Source of the DNA: Mesorhizobium sp. NFR06
Lineage (GTDB): Bacteria > Pseudomonadota > Alphaproteobacteria > Rhizobiales > Rhizobiaceae
DNA: 64,000 bases
Assembly (NCBI RefSeq): GCF_900115245.1
Contig: NZ_FOVT01000002.1
Coordinates: 439,005-503,004, forward strand
Reading direction: 5' to 3'
Shown: one piece after another, positions 1 through 9,608 of the stretch
Layout of the letters: each line of letters begins with the position of its first letter
Numbering within the stretch: position 1 is the stretch's first letter
Position numbers and translations under genes: made by a program
The notes under the pieces: model-generated
Database searches by the model: none
What the model saw: only the letters and a program-made list of their open reading frames with translations
Told to the model about the DNA's origin: nothing

Positions 1-38
1 TCGGCGCGACGCTGACCATTCCGCCGGCCGCGAAATGA
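1..38 (+). CDS. 3' end of an unidentified upstream gene (partial)
   Basis: An open frame enters from the left edge and ends at TGA 36-38; its last residues read GATLTIPPAAK. A terminator follows 22 bases later, which supports a real plus-strand gene ending here. Too little is present to name the product. Confidence 0.45.
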   Translation, partial: GATLTIPPAAK

Positions 39-60
39 CGCCTGACCGAGACTGATCGCG

Positions 61-92
61 CCCGCCCGGAAAACCGGGCGGGTGTTCCTTTT
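61..92 (+). terminator. Rho-independent terminator
   Basis: A perfect 9-bp stem, CCCGCCCGG (61-69) with CCGGGCGGG (74-82), closes an AAAA loop and is followed by a T-rich tract ending in TTTT (89-92). It would end the transcript of the gene entering from the left before hemH. Confidence 0.85.
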
Positions 93-187
93 GCAGACCA
101 TAACGCGATAAGGTGCGGCCAGACGCGGCATTGAAAACCGGCAGGGCATCGCTAGTTTCCGCGGCGCTGCTCTCCGGAGATCCCTTG

Positions 188-1243
188 ATGACGCTTGCGA
201 GCCCCACCGATGCCAGAACCGCCGGCCCGCTTCCGGCGGTTGCCGCGCCGGTCAGGGCGGGCCGGATCGGCATCGTGCTGGTCAATCTCGGCACTCCCGA
301 CGGGACCGACTTCAAGCCGATGTGGCGATATCTGCGGGAATTCCTCTCCGATCCGCGCGTCATCGAGCTCAACAAGGCAATTTGGTATCCGATCCTCTAT
401 GGACTTGTGCTGACCACCCGGCCGAAGAAATCAGGCGCCAACTACGCCAGGATCTGGAACCGGGAGAGGAACGAGTCGCCGCTGCGCACTTTCACCCGCT
501 CACAGGCCGAGAAGCTCACCGCAGCGCTTGCCGATCTGCCCGAGGTGGTGGTCGATTGGGCGATGCGCTACGGCAATCCCTCGACGGCGGGCGTCGTTGA
601 AAAATTGGTCGAGCAAGGCTGCGAGCGCATCCTGACCTTTCCGCTCTATCCGCAATATTCTGCGACGACGACGGCGACGGCCAACGACCAATTGTTTCGC
701 GCGCTGATGAAGATCAGGCATGCGCCGGCGATCCGCAGCGTGCCGCCCTATTATGACGAACCGGTCTATATCGAGGCGCTCGCCCGTTCGATCGAGCGGC
801 ACGTCGCGACGCTCGATTTCGTGCCGGAGGTGGTGATCACCTCCTACCACGGCATCCCCAAACCCTATTCAGACAAAGGCGATCCGTACCGGGCGCACTG
901 CCTGGAGACGACGCGGCTTCTGCGGGCAAGGCTCGGCTGGGACGAGGACAAGCTGATCACCACCTTCCAGTCGCGTTTCGGGGCGCAGGAATGGCTGCAG
1001 CCTTATACCGACGTCACCGTCGAGAAGCTGGCCAAGGACGGCGTGAAATCAATCGCCATCGTCAATCCCGGCTTTTCCGTCGACTGCATCGAGACGCTGG
1101 ACGAGATCGGCCGTGAAGCGGCCGAAACCTTCCATCACGGCGGCGGCATGAACTTCGCTCACATCCCCTGTCTCAACGACAGCGCCGAGGGCATGGCGGT
1201 GGTCGAAGCGCTGGTGCGGCGCGAGTTGTCGGGCTGGGTGTGA
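188..1243 (+). CDS. hemH: Ferrochelatase (protoheme ferro-lyase)
   Basis: The product inserts Fe2+ into protoporphyrin IX, the last step of protoheme synthesis, at the inner face of the cytoplasmic membrane. The 351-residue protein has the family N-terminal motif VLVNLGTP (about residues 30-37), the metal-binding His221 in the SYHGIP segment, and the acidic Glu302 in GFSVDCIETLDE near the C-terminus. The length is normal for bacterial HemH. I chose ATG 188 because CGGAG lies about 7 bases upstream; an earlier in-frame GTG (113) would add an unconserved 25-residue leader. It stands alone after a terminator, with 134 bases before the next gene and no clear regulatory site. Confidence 0.95.
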   Translation: MTLASPTDARTAGPLPAVAAPVRAGRIGIVLVNLGTPDGTDFKPMWRYLREFLSDPRVIELNKAIWYPILYGLVLTTRPKKSGANYARIWNRERNESPLRTFTRSQAEKLTAALADLPEVVVDWAMRYGNPSTAGVVEKLVEQGCERILTFPLYPQYSATTTATANDQLFRALMKIRHAPAIRSVPPYYDEPVYIEALARSIERHVATLDFVPEVVITSYHGIPKPYSDKGDPYRAHCLETTRLLRARLGWDEDKLITTFQSRFGAQEWLQPYTDVTVEKLAKDGVKSIAIVNPGFSVDCIETLDEIGREAAETFHHGGGMNFAHIPCLNDSAEGMAVVEALVRRELSGWV

Positions 1244-1377
1244 CCGGCTTCACCGACAGACTTGAAACCGGTGCGCAAAACCCGCCGCTAACCAATATTA
1301 GCGATCACCCGATTGTAACGTTGCGGAAACACACTTAAGTGATTCCGTGAGGTCGCCGGCTTGGAGGGAGAAACGAA

Positions 1378-2328
1378 ATGGGCTTCAGCGGTTTCGACAT
1401 TGCGATTATGGTTCTTGTTGCTCTTGTCGTTTTGGTGCTTTTCAAGGGCATTCGAACAATACCCCAAGGCTACAATTATACGGTTGAGCGTTTCGGCCGT
1501 TATACCAAGACATTAAGTCCGGGCCTCAATCTCATCGTTCCGTTCATCGATCGCATCGGCGCCAAGATGAACATGATGGAGCAGGTGCTCGACGTTCCGA
1601 GCCAGGAGATCATCACCCGCGACAACGCCATTGTCGGTGTCGACGGGATCGCCTTCTTCCAGATACTCAATGCGGCGCAGGCCGCCTACCAGGTCTCGGG
1701 CCTGCAGAACGCCATCCTCAACTTGACGATGACCAATATCCGCACGGTCATGGGTTCGATGGATCTCGACGAGCTGTTGTCGAACCGCGACGCCATCAAC
1801 GAGCGCCTGCTGCGCGTCGTCGACGAAGCCGCGCATCCCTGGGGCATCAAGATCACCCGCGTCGAGATCAAGGACATCAATCCGCCGGCCAATCTCATCG
1901 AATCGATGGGGCGGCAGATGACGGCCGAACGCAACAAGCGTGCGCAGATCCTCGCCGCCGAAGGTCTCAAGCAGTCGCAGATCCTCGAGGCGGAGGGCCG
2001 CAAGGAAGCCGCCTTCCGCGACGCCGAGGCGCGCGAGCGTTCAGCCGAGGCAGAAGCCCGCGCCACGCAGGTCGTGTCTGAGGCGATCTCCAAGGGCGAT
2101 GTCCAGGCGCTCAACTATTTCGTCGCCCAGAAATACACCGAGGCGTTGACCAGGATCGGTTCCGCCACGAACAGCAAGGTCGTGCTGATGCCGCTGGAGG
2201 CCTCATCGTTGATCGGCACGCTCGGCGGCATCGGCGAGATCGCCAAGGAGGTCTTCAGGAACGAGGGCACGGCCGGCGCGCAAAGGCAGGCTGCGCGACC
2301 GCCGGTGGTTCGCCCGAGCGAGAACTGA
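1378..2328 (+). CDS. qmcA: SPFH/Band 7 (stomatin-like) membrane protein, QmcA type
   Basis: A 316-residue stomatin/prohibitin-family protein. One N-terminal membrane segment (about residues 8-25) is followed by the SPFH domain (about 28-180, starting [15 protein letters not shown]) and an Ala/Glu-rich coiled coil (about 185-245) used for oligomerisation; the tail is basic and disordered. Such proteins form membrane microdomain scaffolds and often protect or regulate membrane proteases. The start follows GGAGGGAG. The NfeD gene begins 21 bases downstream, and SPFH-NfeD pairing is the classic conserved operon, so they probably act as one complex. The substrate cannot be told from sequence. Confidence 0.9.
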   Translation: MGFSGFDIAIMVLVALVVLVLFKGIRTIPQGYNYTVERFGRYTKTLSPGLNLIVPFIDRIGAKMNMMEQVLDVPSQEIITRDNAIVGVDGIAFFQILNAAQAAYQVSGLQNAILNLTMTNIRTVMGSMDLDELLSNRDAINERLLRVVDEAAHPWGIKITRVEIKDINPPANLIESMGRQMTAERNKRAQILAAEGLKQSQILEAEGRKEAAFRDAEARERSAEAEARATQVVSEAISKGDVQALNYFVAQKYTEALTRIGSATNSKVVLMPLEASSLIGTLGGIGEIAKEVFRNEGTAGAQRQAARPPVVRPSEN

Positions 2329-2349
2329 TGTTTCAGGGAGCACACTCAC

Positions 2350-2814
2350 ATGCTCGATCGCATTGTTTCCGAACTTGGCCCGTGGAACTGGATGGTTCTG
2401 GGCTTCGTCCTGCTGGTGATGGAAGTCGTCGCGCCGGGTATCTTCATGCTGTGGATCGGCATCGCCGCCCTGATCGTTGGCGCCGTGTCGCTGCTCATCT
2501 GGGACGCCAGTTTCTGGACTTGGCAAATCCAGGTTCTCGCCTTTCTCGCGCTGTCGCTGGTTTCGGCCTATGTCGGCAAGAAACTGGTCGGCGGGCGGCA
2601 TGATCCGACCGACCAGCCGCTGCTCAACCGACGCGGCGCGCAAATGATCGGCAAGATGGCGACCCTGGCTGAACCGATCAAGGACGGCCGTGGCCGCATC
2701 AAGCTTGGCGACACGCTGTGGCGCGTCTCCGGCCCGGACCTGCCGGCCGGCACGCAGGTGCGCGTGACGGGCGCCGCCGACACCGATCTGGAGCTGACGG
2801 TCGAGGCAATCTGA
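2350..2814 (+). CDS. NfeD-family membrane protein (short type)
   Basis: A 154-residue protein with three hydrophobic segments in the first about 75 residues (around 13-32, 35-50 and 55-75), then a soluble C-terminal OB-fold-like domain (about 90-150) ending in ADTDLELTVEAI. This is the short NfeD architecture (YbbK/YuaF type) without the N-terminal ClpP-like protease domain. NfeD proteins bind SPFH partners through the OB domain. It lies 21 bases after the Band 7 gene on the same strand and is almost certainly co-transcribed with it. It ends 39 bases from the convergent kdsD. Confidence 0.9.
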   Translation: MLDRIVSELGPWNWMVLGFVLLVMEVVAPGIFMLWIGIAALIVGAVSLLIWDASFWTWQIQVLAFLALSLVSAYVGKKLVGGRHDPTDQPLLNRRGAQMIGKMATLAEPIKDGRGRIKLGDTLWRVSGPDLPAGTQVRVTGAADTDLELTVEAI

Positions 2815-2853
2815 CCGAGACCACTGCCAGGACGCGTTGGATATTGATGCGTC

Positions 2854-3855
2854 CTATGCCGCGCCGATGCGCAGCAGGTCGTGGAAGTGCACCACGCCCA
2901 CCGGCATCTTGTTCTTGGTCACGACCAGCGCGCCGATATTGTGCTCGTTGAGCAACGCGATCGCGGTGCCTGCAAGCGTCTGCGGATCGATCGTCTTGGG
3001 CGTGCGGGTCATGACCTCGTCGACGGTGACGTCAGCCAGGTTGCGGTGCAGATTGCGCGCGACATCGCCGTCGGTGATGATCCCCACCAGTGCGCCTTTT
3101 TTGTCGACGATGCAGACGCAGCCGACCTTCTTCTGCGACAGTGTCATGACGGCTTCCGGCATCTTGGTGCCGAGAGGGGCAAGCGGAACCTGGTCGCCAA
3201 CCCGCATGATCTCGGAGACCTGGGTAAGATTGGCGCCGAGCTGGCCGCCCGGATGGAAGGTGCGGAAATGGTCGGGCGTGAAGCCGCGCGCCTCGAGCAG
3301 CGCGATCGCCAACGCATCGCCGATCACCAATTGCAGCAGGGTCGATGTCGTCGGCGCCAGACCGTGCGGACAGGCCTCCGGCACGGACGGCAGCAGCAGC
3401 ACGACGTCGGCTGCACGCGCCAGCGCCGAAGTCTCGCCCGAAGTGATGGCGATCAATGGAATGGAGAAGCGCCTGGAATAGGCGACGATGCCCATCAATT
3501 CCCTGCTCTCGCCCGACCAGGACATGGCGATGATGGCGTCGTCCTTGGCGATCATGCCGAGATCGCCGTGATTGGCCTCGGCCGGATGGACGAAGAAGGC
3601 GGGCGTACCGGTCGAGGCAAGCGTCGCGGCGATCTTGGAACCGATATGGCCGCTCTTGCCGACGCCGGTGACGATGACGCGGCCCTCGATCCGCGAAATC
3701 AGATCGATTGCCGCCGCGAATGGCTCGGCCAGTCCGTTTGCGAGCGCGACGCCGAGCGCCGCCACACCGGCCTGCTCCGTCGCCACTGTTCTCAGCGCCG
3801 ATTCGATCGCAGCCTGCCTGTCCGGCTGCTTTCTTTTTGGGGACCCCGCATGCAT
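2854..3855 (-). CDS. kdsD: Arabinose-5-phosphate isomerase (KpsF/GutQ family)
   Basis: The product converts ribulose-5-phosphate to arabinose-5-phosphate, the first dedicated step of Kdo synthesis for lipopolysaccharide. An N-terminal SIS domain (about residues 40-170, with GVGKSGHIGSKIAATLASTG) is followed by two CBS domains (about 200-330). At 333 residues from ATG 3855 it fits the family. A longer form from TTG 3930 (358 residues) has GGAGGG upstream but poor spacing, so the start is uncertain. It is transcribed away from the divergent outer-membrane protein gene, fitting an envelope neighbourhood. Confidence 0.9.
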   Translation of the reverse strand: MHAGSPKRKQPDRQAAIESALRTVATEQAGVAALGVALANGLAEPFAAAIDLISRIEGRVIVTGVGKSGHIGSKIAATLASTGTPAFFVHPAEANHGDLGMIAKDDAIIAMSWSGESRELMGIVAYSRRFSIPLIAITSGETSALARAADVVLLLPSVPEACPHGLAPTTSTLLQLVIGDALAIALLEARGFTPDHFRTFHPGGQLGANLTQVSEIMRVGDQVPLAPLGTKMPEAVMTLSQKKVGCVCIVDKKGALVGIITDGDVARNLHRNLADVTVDEVMTRTPKTIDPQTLAGTAIALLNEHNIGALVVTKNKMPVGVVHFHDLLRIGAA

Positions 3856-3951
3856 GGCCGAAGCGATTAGCGCTTTGCCGCGCTCCTGTCCAACGGAATT
3901 GCCGCAGTCCGACGATCCGAGGGTCTTCAAGGCGGCTCTCTCAACCCTCCG

Positions 3952-3959
3952 TTAACCAT
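3952..3959 (+). promoter_or_regulatory. Possible CtrA half-site (TTAACCAT)
   Basis: TTAACCAT lies between kdsD and the outer-membrane protein gene. This 8-mer is a described CtrA-type motif in alphaproteobacteria, and the downstream gene encodes an envelope protein. A single 8-mer is weak evidence. Confidence 0.3.
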
Positions 3960-4015
3960 CCGCATTTACGGTTCGGTAAGTATGGCGCAACCGCGCCGCG
4001 CAAGCAGTGGTGACG

Positions 4016-5806
4016 ATGTCCGGGGGCCAGCCTGAAACGAAAATCGGTCGAAGGGGCATTGCCGTCGCAGCACTGCTGCTGACGGCAAGCGCGCTTACCT
4101 TGCTGCGCCCGGCGTCGGCATTTTCCCAAGAAACAGAGCTGCGCGGCGAGGTTTCCGAATCGGCCATACTGGCCGACCAGCAGCGCAAGGCCAGGCAGTT
4201 GCGGGCGCAGGCATCGCAGGATCAGAACCAGCCCGCGGCAGTGGCCGACCAGGATACGGCATCGACGACTTACCAGCCGGCGAGCCCCGGCGCCGTTCCG
4301 GATGACGACCAGACGGCAGGCGCGACGGACAGCATCTTCGACCAGCCGCAGGCAACCGACGATTCACCGGCCGACACGACGGCGCCGGCAAAGCCGCGCC
4401 GGCCTTCGACGGCGAAACAGCGCGCTCACGACGCCAAGGCCGGCGGCAAGACCGCCGACAAGAAAAAGGCCAGGAAGAAAACCGGCGAGGCAACGGACAA
4501 CACAACCACCGCCGCTACCGCCGGCACAGGCAGCCAGGCCGACGTCACCGCCACCGATGAGGAGGATGCCAACCGACGTGCCGTCACCATCGACAGCGTC
4601 GACAGGCAGAAGCTCGATCCAGGCGCGGAGCGCACGGCGTCCATCGAGGGCCAGAAGGTCAAGCTTGAAGACGATCCCTTTGCCGCTCCCGGCGTCAAGA
4701 TCGGCACCTTTCTCTTCCGGCCGTCGCTGGAGCAAGGCTTGACCGCGACGTCCAATGCCGATTCCAGCAGCACCGGCAAATCCGCCGTTCTGTCCGAGAC
4801 GGCGCTGCGTTTCACCGCGGCCTCCGACTGGCGTGAGAATTCGGCTTTGATCACTGGCTACGGCCTTTTCCGCAACACCGTCTCCGGCCAGAAGATCAAC
4901 GATGCGCAGGGCCGCATCGAAGGCCAGCTCAACGTCGACCTGGACAACGAACTGCGCGCCATCGCCAAGCTCGGCTATGAGGCTGCGCCGGAATCGGCCT
5001 CCTCGCCTGACGCGATTGCCGGAGTCACCCAACAGCCGCTGCGCCAGACCGTGGACGGCAGCCTCGGCATCGAAAAGAGTGTCGGCAAGATGCGCTATGC
5101 GCTGACCGGCGCCGTTTCGCACGACTTCTACGGCGATGCCGAGCTCTCGGACGGCACCACCGTGTCGCAGAAGGATCGCGACTCCACGCTCTACACCGCG
5201 ACGTTACGCACCGGCTACGAGATTTCGCCGGCGCTGACGCCGTTCACCGAGGTCGAGGCCGGGCGGCGCATCTATGACCTGCGTGTCGACACCGACGGCT
5301 TCGAGCGATCCTCGACCAGGCTTGGCGCGCGCGCCGGTCTCGAGCTCGACATGGGCGAGAAGCTGTCCGGCGAATTTTCCGTCGGCTGGCTGCGCGAAGC
5401 GATCGACGACGACCGCCTCGCGGCGGTCGCCGGCCCGAGCATCGACGCCGACCTGAAATGGTCGCCGGAGCGCGGCACCACCATCGGGCTCACCGGAAAG
5501 ACCACCGTCGAGACCACCACGAACGCCGGCGAGAGTGGCGATATCCTCTACTCCGGCCGTCTGACCGGCGAGCGCCAGATCCGCGCCAACCTGACGGCGA
5601 ATTCAGCACTCGGCCTCGATTGGCGCGACTATACTGGCTCCGATGGCCACGATCTGATCCTGAGCGCCGAGGCCGGGCTGACCTGGTGGCTAAACCGCTA
5701 TGCCGGCCTCACCACGAGGGTCAGGACCGAAAAGCTGACAAGCAACCTGCCCGGGCGCGACTACGTCGCCAACAGCATCTATCTTGGCCTGAAGGTCCAG
5801 CGCTGA
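4016..5806 (+). CDS. Outer-membrane beta-barrel protein
   Basis: A 596-residue exported protein of unknown function. A signal peptide (about residues 1-36, with a hydrophobic core around VAALLLTASAL and an ASA cleavage region) precedes a long low-complexity periplasmic section rich in Ala, Gln, Asp, Thr and Lys (about 40-210). The C-terminal part from about residue 220 alternates polar and hydrophobic residues as transmembrane strands do, and ends SIYLGLKVQR, consistent with a rhizobial outer-membrane beta-barrel family. Upstream in-frame GTG codons at 4007 and 4010 are alternative starts; ATG 4016 gives a conventional signal peptide. It sits between kdsD and galU, both envelope genes. The ligand or exported substrate is unknown. 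Confidence 0.75.
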   Translation: MSGGQPETKIGRRGIAVAALLLTASALTLLRPASAFSQETELRGEVSESAILADQQRKARQLRAQASQDQNQPAAVADQDTASTTYQPASPGAVPDDDQTAGATDSIFDQPQATDDSPADTTAPAKPRRPSTAKQRAHDAKAGGKTADKKKARKKTGEATDNTTTAATAGTGSQADVTATDEEDANRRAVTIDSVDRQKLDPGAERTASIEGQKVKLEDDPFAAPGVKIGTFLFRPSLEQGLTATSNADSSSTGKSAVLSETALRFTAASDWRENSALITGYGLFRNTVSGQKINDAQGRIEGQLNVDLDNELRAIAKLGYEAAPESASSPDAIAGVTQQPLRQTVDGSLGIEKSVGKMRYALTGAVSHDFYGDAELSDGTTVSQKDRDSTLYTATLRTGYEISPALTPFTEVEAGRRIYDLRVDTDGFERSSTRLGARAGLELDMGEKLSGEFSVGWLREAIDDDRLAAVAGPSIDADLKWSPERGTTIGLTGKTTVETTTNAGESGDILYSGRLTGERQIRANLTANSALGLDWRDYTGSDGHDLILSAEAGLTWWLNRYAGLTTRVRTEKLTSNLPGRDYVANSIYLGLKVQR

Positions 5807-5850
5807 AGTCGCTGCCGAAGGCCCGGCGTCACCTGATATCGGCTTACCAT

Positions 5851-6756
5851 CTACGAAGCAGCGCCGCGCCGCTCCAACGGCTGCACCTCATCCAACAGCG
5901 TGCGGATGACGCCGGCCATGCTTCCATTCATGTCGCTGCGCCAGAGCGCGAAGGCGACGTTGGCCTCGACGAAACCTTCCGGCGAGCCGCAGTCGAAGGT
6001 GCGCCCCTTGTAGTGATAGCCGTAGAAGGGCTGATTTTTCTCCAGCTTCAGCATCGCGTCGGTCAGTTGGATCTCATTGCCGGCGCCGCGCTCCTGGCTT
6101 TCTAGGATGCCGAAGATTTCCGGCTGCAGGATGTAGCGGCCGTTGATGTAAAGGTTGGACGGCGCGGTGCCCGGCTTCGGCTTCTCGACCATGCCGGTGA
6201 TGCGGAAACCGTGATGGGCGTCCTCGCCGCGGCCGACAATGCCGTATTTATGCGCCTCCGCCGGGTCGCATTCCTGCACGGCGACGATGTTGTTGCCGGT
6301 CTCGGCGTAGAGCTCGACCATGTCCTTCATGCAGCTCTTTTCCGACTGCATGATCATGTCCGGCAGAAGCAGGGCGAAGGGCTCGTCGCCGACCAGTTCG
6401 CGGGCGCACCAGACGGCGTGGCCAAGGCCCATCGGCACTTGCTGACGCGTGAAGCTCGTCTGTCCCGGCGCCGGCTGCAGCCGCTGCAGGCGAGCAAGCT
6501 GGTCGTCCTTGCCACGCTGGGCGAGCGTGTCATAGAGCTCGAACTGGACGTCGAAATGGTCCTCGATGACTGCCTTGTTGCGCCCGGTCACGAAGATGAA
6601 ATGCTCGATACCGGCATCCCGCGCCTCGTCGACGACATATTGGATGACCGGCCGGTCGACGACGGTCAGCATTTCCTTCGGGATGGCCTTGGTGGCCGGA
6701 AGGAACCGCGTGCCGAGACCTGCGACCGGGAAAACTGCCTTGCGAACTCGCTTCAT
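5851..6756 (-). CDS. galU: UTP-glucose-1-phosphate uridylyltransferase
   Basis: The product makes UDP-glucose from UTP and glucose-1-phosphate, feeding exopolysaccharide, lipopolysaccharide and cyclic glucan synthesis. The 301-residue protein opens with the nucleotidyltransferase signature [20 protein letters not shown] (residues 8-27) and carries the GalU segments [30 protein letters not shown] and the [10 protein letters not shown] tail. Length and order are normal. It converges with the outer-membrane barrel gene (44 bases between stops) and diverges from the transglycosylase gene across a 225-base region that must hold both promoters. Confidence 0.95.
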   Translation of the reverse strand: MKRVRKAVFPVAGLGTRFLPATKAIPKEMLTVVDRPVIQYVVDEARDAGIEHFIFVTGRNKAVIEDHFDVQFELYDTLAQRGKDDQLARLQRLQPAPGQTSFTRQQVPMGLGHAVWCARELVGDEPFALLLPDMIMQSEKSCMKDMVELYAETGNNIVAVQECDPAEAHKYGIVGRGEDAHHGFRITGMVEKPKPGTAPSNLYINGRYILQPEIFGILESQERGAGNEIQLTDAMLKLEKNQPFYGYHYKGRTFDCGSPEGFVEANVAFALWRSDMNGSMAGVIRTLLDEVQPLERRGAAS

Positions 6757-6981
6757 GCTGCGCCACCCCTTGTGTTTCGGCCAATTATCCGCTCGGCGGC
6801 GTGCTCCGCAATCCCCCCGGACATTTTCACGCCGGAATGTTGGACTACCGAACCGCCAAGTTGAACATCAGAGCTAAAAGCCGCGACACCTCTTTTCGTT
6901 CCCGGCGGTACCTATGGTAAACTAAATACTAACCCGGTTCGGCGTTGAATGATCCTTCCTGATTTGACCAAGGAGGAAAAG

Positions 6982-8202
6982 ATGTCGGTTCCAAACACCG
7001 CCAGGCGCCTGGCGGCCCTCGCAACGGCTGCCGGCCTCACGCTGGCCCTGCTGATGCCGGCCGGGCCGGCTTTCGCCGATGCCGGATTTCGCCAATGGGT
7101 CTCTGGCTTCCGCGCCACCGCGATCGCCGGCGGCGTTTCGGGCGCCGTCTACGACCAGGCCTTGCGGGGTGTCGAGCCCGATCCCATCGTCCTGGAAAAG
7201 GCTCGCACCCAGCCGGAATTCACCGCCCCCGCCTGGGACTATTTCGACAACCGGGTGCATGATCAGTCGGTGGCCAATGGCCAGGCGATGGCGAGGAAAT
7301 GGAAGCCTTGGCTCGATCGCATCGAGGCGCGGTTCGGCGTCGACCGCAACATCCTTTTGGCCATCTGGTCGATGGAATCGAACTACGGCGAGACGCTCAA
7401 GCGCGACGACATCATGCGCAACGTCATCCGTTCGCTGGCGACCCTTGCCTATGGCGATGCGAAGCGATCGAAATATGCCCGCACCCAGTTGATCGCGGCG
7501 CTGAAGATCCTGCAGACCGGCGACATCGACGAAAGCCATCTGATGGGCTCCTGGGCTGGCGCGATGGGCCAGACGCAGTTCATCCCGACCAGCTATCAGC
7601 GCTATGCCGTGGACATGGACGGCAACGGCAAGCGCGACATCTGGAATTCGATCCCCGATGCGCTGGCGACCTCCGCCAACCTGCTCAAGAAGAACGGATG
7701 GCAGGCCGGCAAGACCTGGGGCTATGAGGTCACCATACCGGCAGGCAAATTGCCGGGTGGCGCAAAGTCGATCGCTCAATGGCAGGCGCTCGGCGTCGCC
7801 AGGGCCAATGGCAAGCCGTTCAGGAACCTGACCGACAAGGCGACGCTGAAGGTACCCGATGGCCGGGGCGGCCCCTCCTTCCTGATGATCCGGAATTTCT
7901 CGGTCATCAAGGCCTACAACAACGCCGACAAATACGCTTTGGCCGTCGGCCTTCTGGCCGATGAGATCGCCGGCGGCACCGGCCTGGTGCAGGATTGGCA
8001 ACGGCCTTTCACCAAGCTCAGCTTCGAGGAGCGGCAGGAGTTGCAGAAGCGGCTTTCCGAGCACGGTTATTATGACGGCAAGTTCGACGGCAAGATCGGC
8101 GACGGCTCGAAAGCCGCCATCATGGCCTACCAGGCCAAGGTCGGCTTGACCCAGGATGGCTATCCGAGCATGGAAGTGCTCAAATGGCTGCGCAAGCAGT
8201 AG
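6982..8202 (+). CDS. Lytic murein transglycosylase, MltB family, with peptidoglycan-binding domain
   Basis: A 406-residue secreted or periplasmic enzyme that cleaves the MurNAc-GlcNAc bond to form 1,6-anhydromuropeptides. The signal peptide spans about residues 1-33 (hydrophobic LTLALLMPAGPAFA). The SLT_2 catalytic domain follows, with the catalytic Glu132 in IWSMESNYGE and the typical GSWAGAMGQTQFIPTSY motif. A PG_binding_1 domain occupies about 345-405. ATG 6982 is preceded by a near-perfect Shine-Dalgarno sequence, AAGGAGG; the ATG at 6949 would add a leader before the signal peptide and is less likely. Confidence 0.93.
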   Translation: MSVPNTARRLAALATAAGLTLALLMPAGPAFADAGFRQWVSGFRATAIAGGVSGAVYDQALRGVEPDPIVLEKARTQPEFTAPAWDYFDNRVHDQSVANGQAMARKWKPWLDRIEARFGVDRNILLAIWSMESNYGETLKRDDIMRNVIRSLATLAYGDAKRSKYARTQLIAALKILQTGDIDESHLMGSWAGAMGQTQFIPTSYQRYAVDMDGNGKRDIWNSIPDALATSANLLKKNGWQAGKTWGYEVTIPAGKLPGGAKSIAQWQALGVARANGKPFRNLTDKATLKVPDGRGGPSFLMIRNFSVIKAYNNADKYALAVGLLADEIAGGTGLVQDWQRPFTKLSFEERQELQKRLSEHGYYDGKFDGKIGDGSKAAIMAYQAKVGLTQDGYPSMEVLKWLRKQ

Positions 8203-8305
8203 GGTCCGCGGAAGCGCCAGGCATCCTTCAAAGGCGGTGCGGATGTGGTAGCGCTTCACGCTTGTGCGCGGCCTTCCGGTCATGCGCCAAGGGATGGAGA
8301 GGTGT

Positions 8306-9523
8306 TTGGTTTCGGTTCAGCGAATCAGGCAGAGCATTCGCCGGGCGCCGATCCTGATTCTCGCCCTTGCCGCGCTTGTCGTTGCCGCCGCCGGCGCCTT
8401 CCGCACCCCCGCATTCGCGCAGGAGGAGAGCCCGGGCTGGTCGCTGCGCGACCTTCTGTTCCCGCGCCGTAGCGAGCGCGTCGAGCCTCCGTTCGACGTC
8501 GAGAAACCGATGCCGAAACCGAAGAAGAAATCCAAGCCGCGCCCGCCGCCGGAGCCGGAGACGCCGATCGTCGAGAAGACGAACGACGCTCGCGTCGTAC
8601 TGGTGGTCGGCGATTTTCTGGCGGGCGGCCTGGCCGAAGGCCTCGACGCCGCCTTTGCCGACAATCCCGCCGTCAGGATCGTTGGCCGTGCCAACGGTTC
8701 GTCAGGCTTCGTTCGCGACGATTTCTACAATTGGCCGGACGAGATCAAATCGCTGATCGAAACCGAGAAGCCGGCGGCTTTGATCGTCATGCTGGGCTCC
8801 AACGACCGCCAGCAGATGAAGATCGGCGATGTGCGCGAACAGCCGCGATCGGAGAATTGGACCAAGGAATATGAGCGCCGCATCGATGCGTTCGGCAAGG
8901 CCATCCAGGACGCGAAGGTGCCGTTCCTTTGGGTCGGCATGCCGGCTTTCCGCGCCACGAAGATGAATTCGGACATGCTTGCCTTCAACGACATCTATCA
9001 TTCGGCCGCTGAAAAGCATGGCGGCGAATTCGTCGACGTCTGGGATGGCTTCGTCGACGAGAACGGCGCCTTCGTCACCTCCGGCCCGGACATGAACGGG
9101 CAGTCCGTGCGTCTGCGTTCCGATGACGGCATCAACGTCACCAAGGCCGGCAAGCGCAAGCTTGCCTTCTATACGGAAAAGCCGCTGGCCAAGATCCTCG
9201 GCCTTGCGGCGCCGGGAAGCATCACGACCCTGTCGGCGCCGGCGGGTGCTCCCGTCGAGGCGCCGAAGCCGGCCGCGGCGCCGGTCATCGTCGACCGCAC
9301 TGCGCCGATGCTCCTCGGCGACCCATCGCTCGACGGCGGCTCCGATCTGCTCGGCGCCGCTCAGCCGGCCAGGGCCGACCCGAATCTGCCCGGCGAAAAG
9401 CTGATCGTGGAAGGCAAGGCGCCAGCCGCCTCGCCCGGCCGCGCCGACGATTTTTCCTGGCCGCCGAAGACCCAGCCGGCGACGGCGGCTGTCGAGTCGG
9501 GCGCGACGCCGGCAACACCTTGA
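8306..9523 (+). CDS. SGNH-fold (DUF459-like) exported protein, probably catalytically dead
   Basis: About 405 residues. A basic N-terminus and hydrophobic core (ILILALAALVVAAAGAF) ending in AFA indicate export; a Pro/Lys-rich linker follows, then an SGNH-hydrolase fold (about residues 95-295) and an Ala/Pro-rich C-terminal tail. The block I motif reads GDFLA, with Phe (8615-8617) where the nucleophile Ser is expected, and block V reads DDGIN, with Asn (9134-9136) where the catalytic His should be, while the block III GSND is intact. TTG 8306 has GGAG six bases upstream; ATG 8282 is an alternative. It follows the transglycosylase gene and may share its transcript, suggesting a cell-wall-related role. 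Confidence 0.7.
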   Translation: MVSVQRIRQSIRRAPILILALAALVVAAAGAFRTPAFAQEESPGWSLRDLLFPRRSERVEPPFDVEKPMPKPKKKSKPRPPPEPETPIVEKTNDARVVLVVGDFLAGGLAEGLDAAFADNPAVRIVGRANGSSGFVRDDFYNWPDEIKSLIETEKPAALIVMLGSNDRQQMKIGDVREQPRSENWTKEYERRIDAFGKAIQDAKVPFLWVGMPAFRATKMNSDMLAFNDIYHSAAEKHGGEFVDVWDGFVDENGAFVTSGPDMNGQSVRLRSDDGINVTKAGKRKLAFYTEKPLAKILGLAAPGSITTLSAPAGAPVEAPKPAAAPVIVDRTAPMLLGDPSLDGGSDLLGAAQPARADPNLPGEKLIVEGKAPAASPGRADDFSWPPKTQPATAAVESGATPATP

Positions 9524-9608
9524 CCCACGTTCCTGTGTGGCGGCAATTCGCGCCAGGCGAACAATGGCATTATTGGATTTTGGACGAAGTCAAAGTCGGG
9601 GAGCGAAT

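Noticed and set aside
6922..8283. 453-codon minus-strand ORF opposite the transglycosylase gene
   Set aside because: It lies antisense to a gene with clear catalytic motifs and ribosome site; its composition is rich in Arg, Ala, Gly and His without domain motifs, as expected from high third-position GC.
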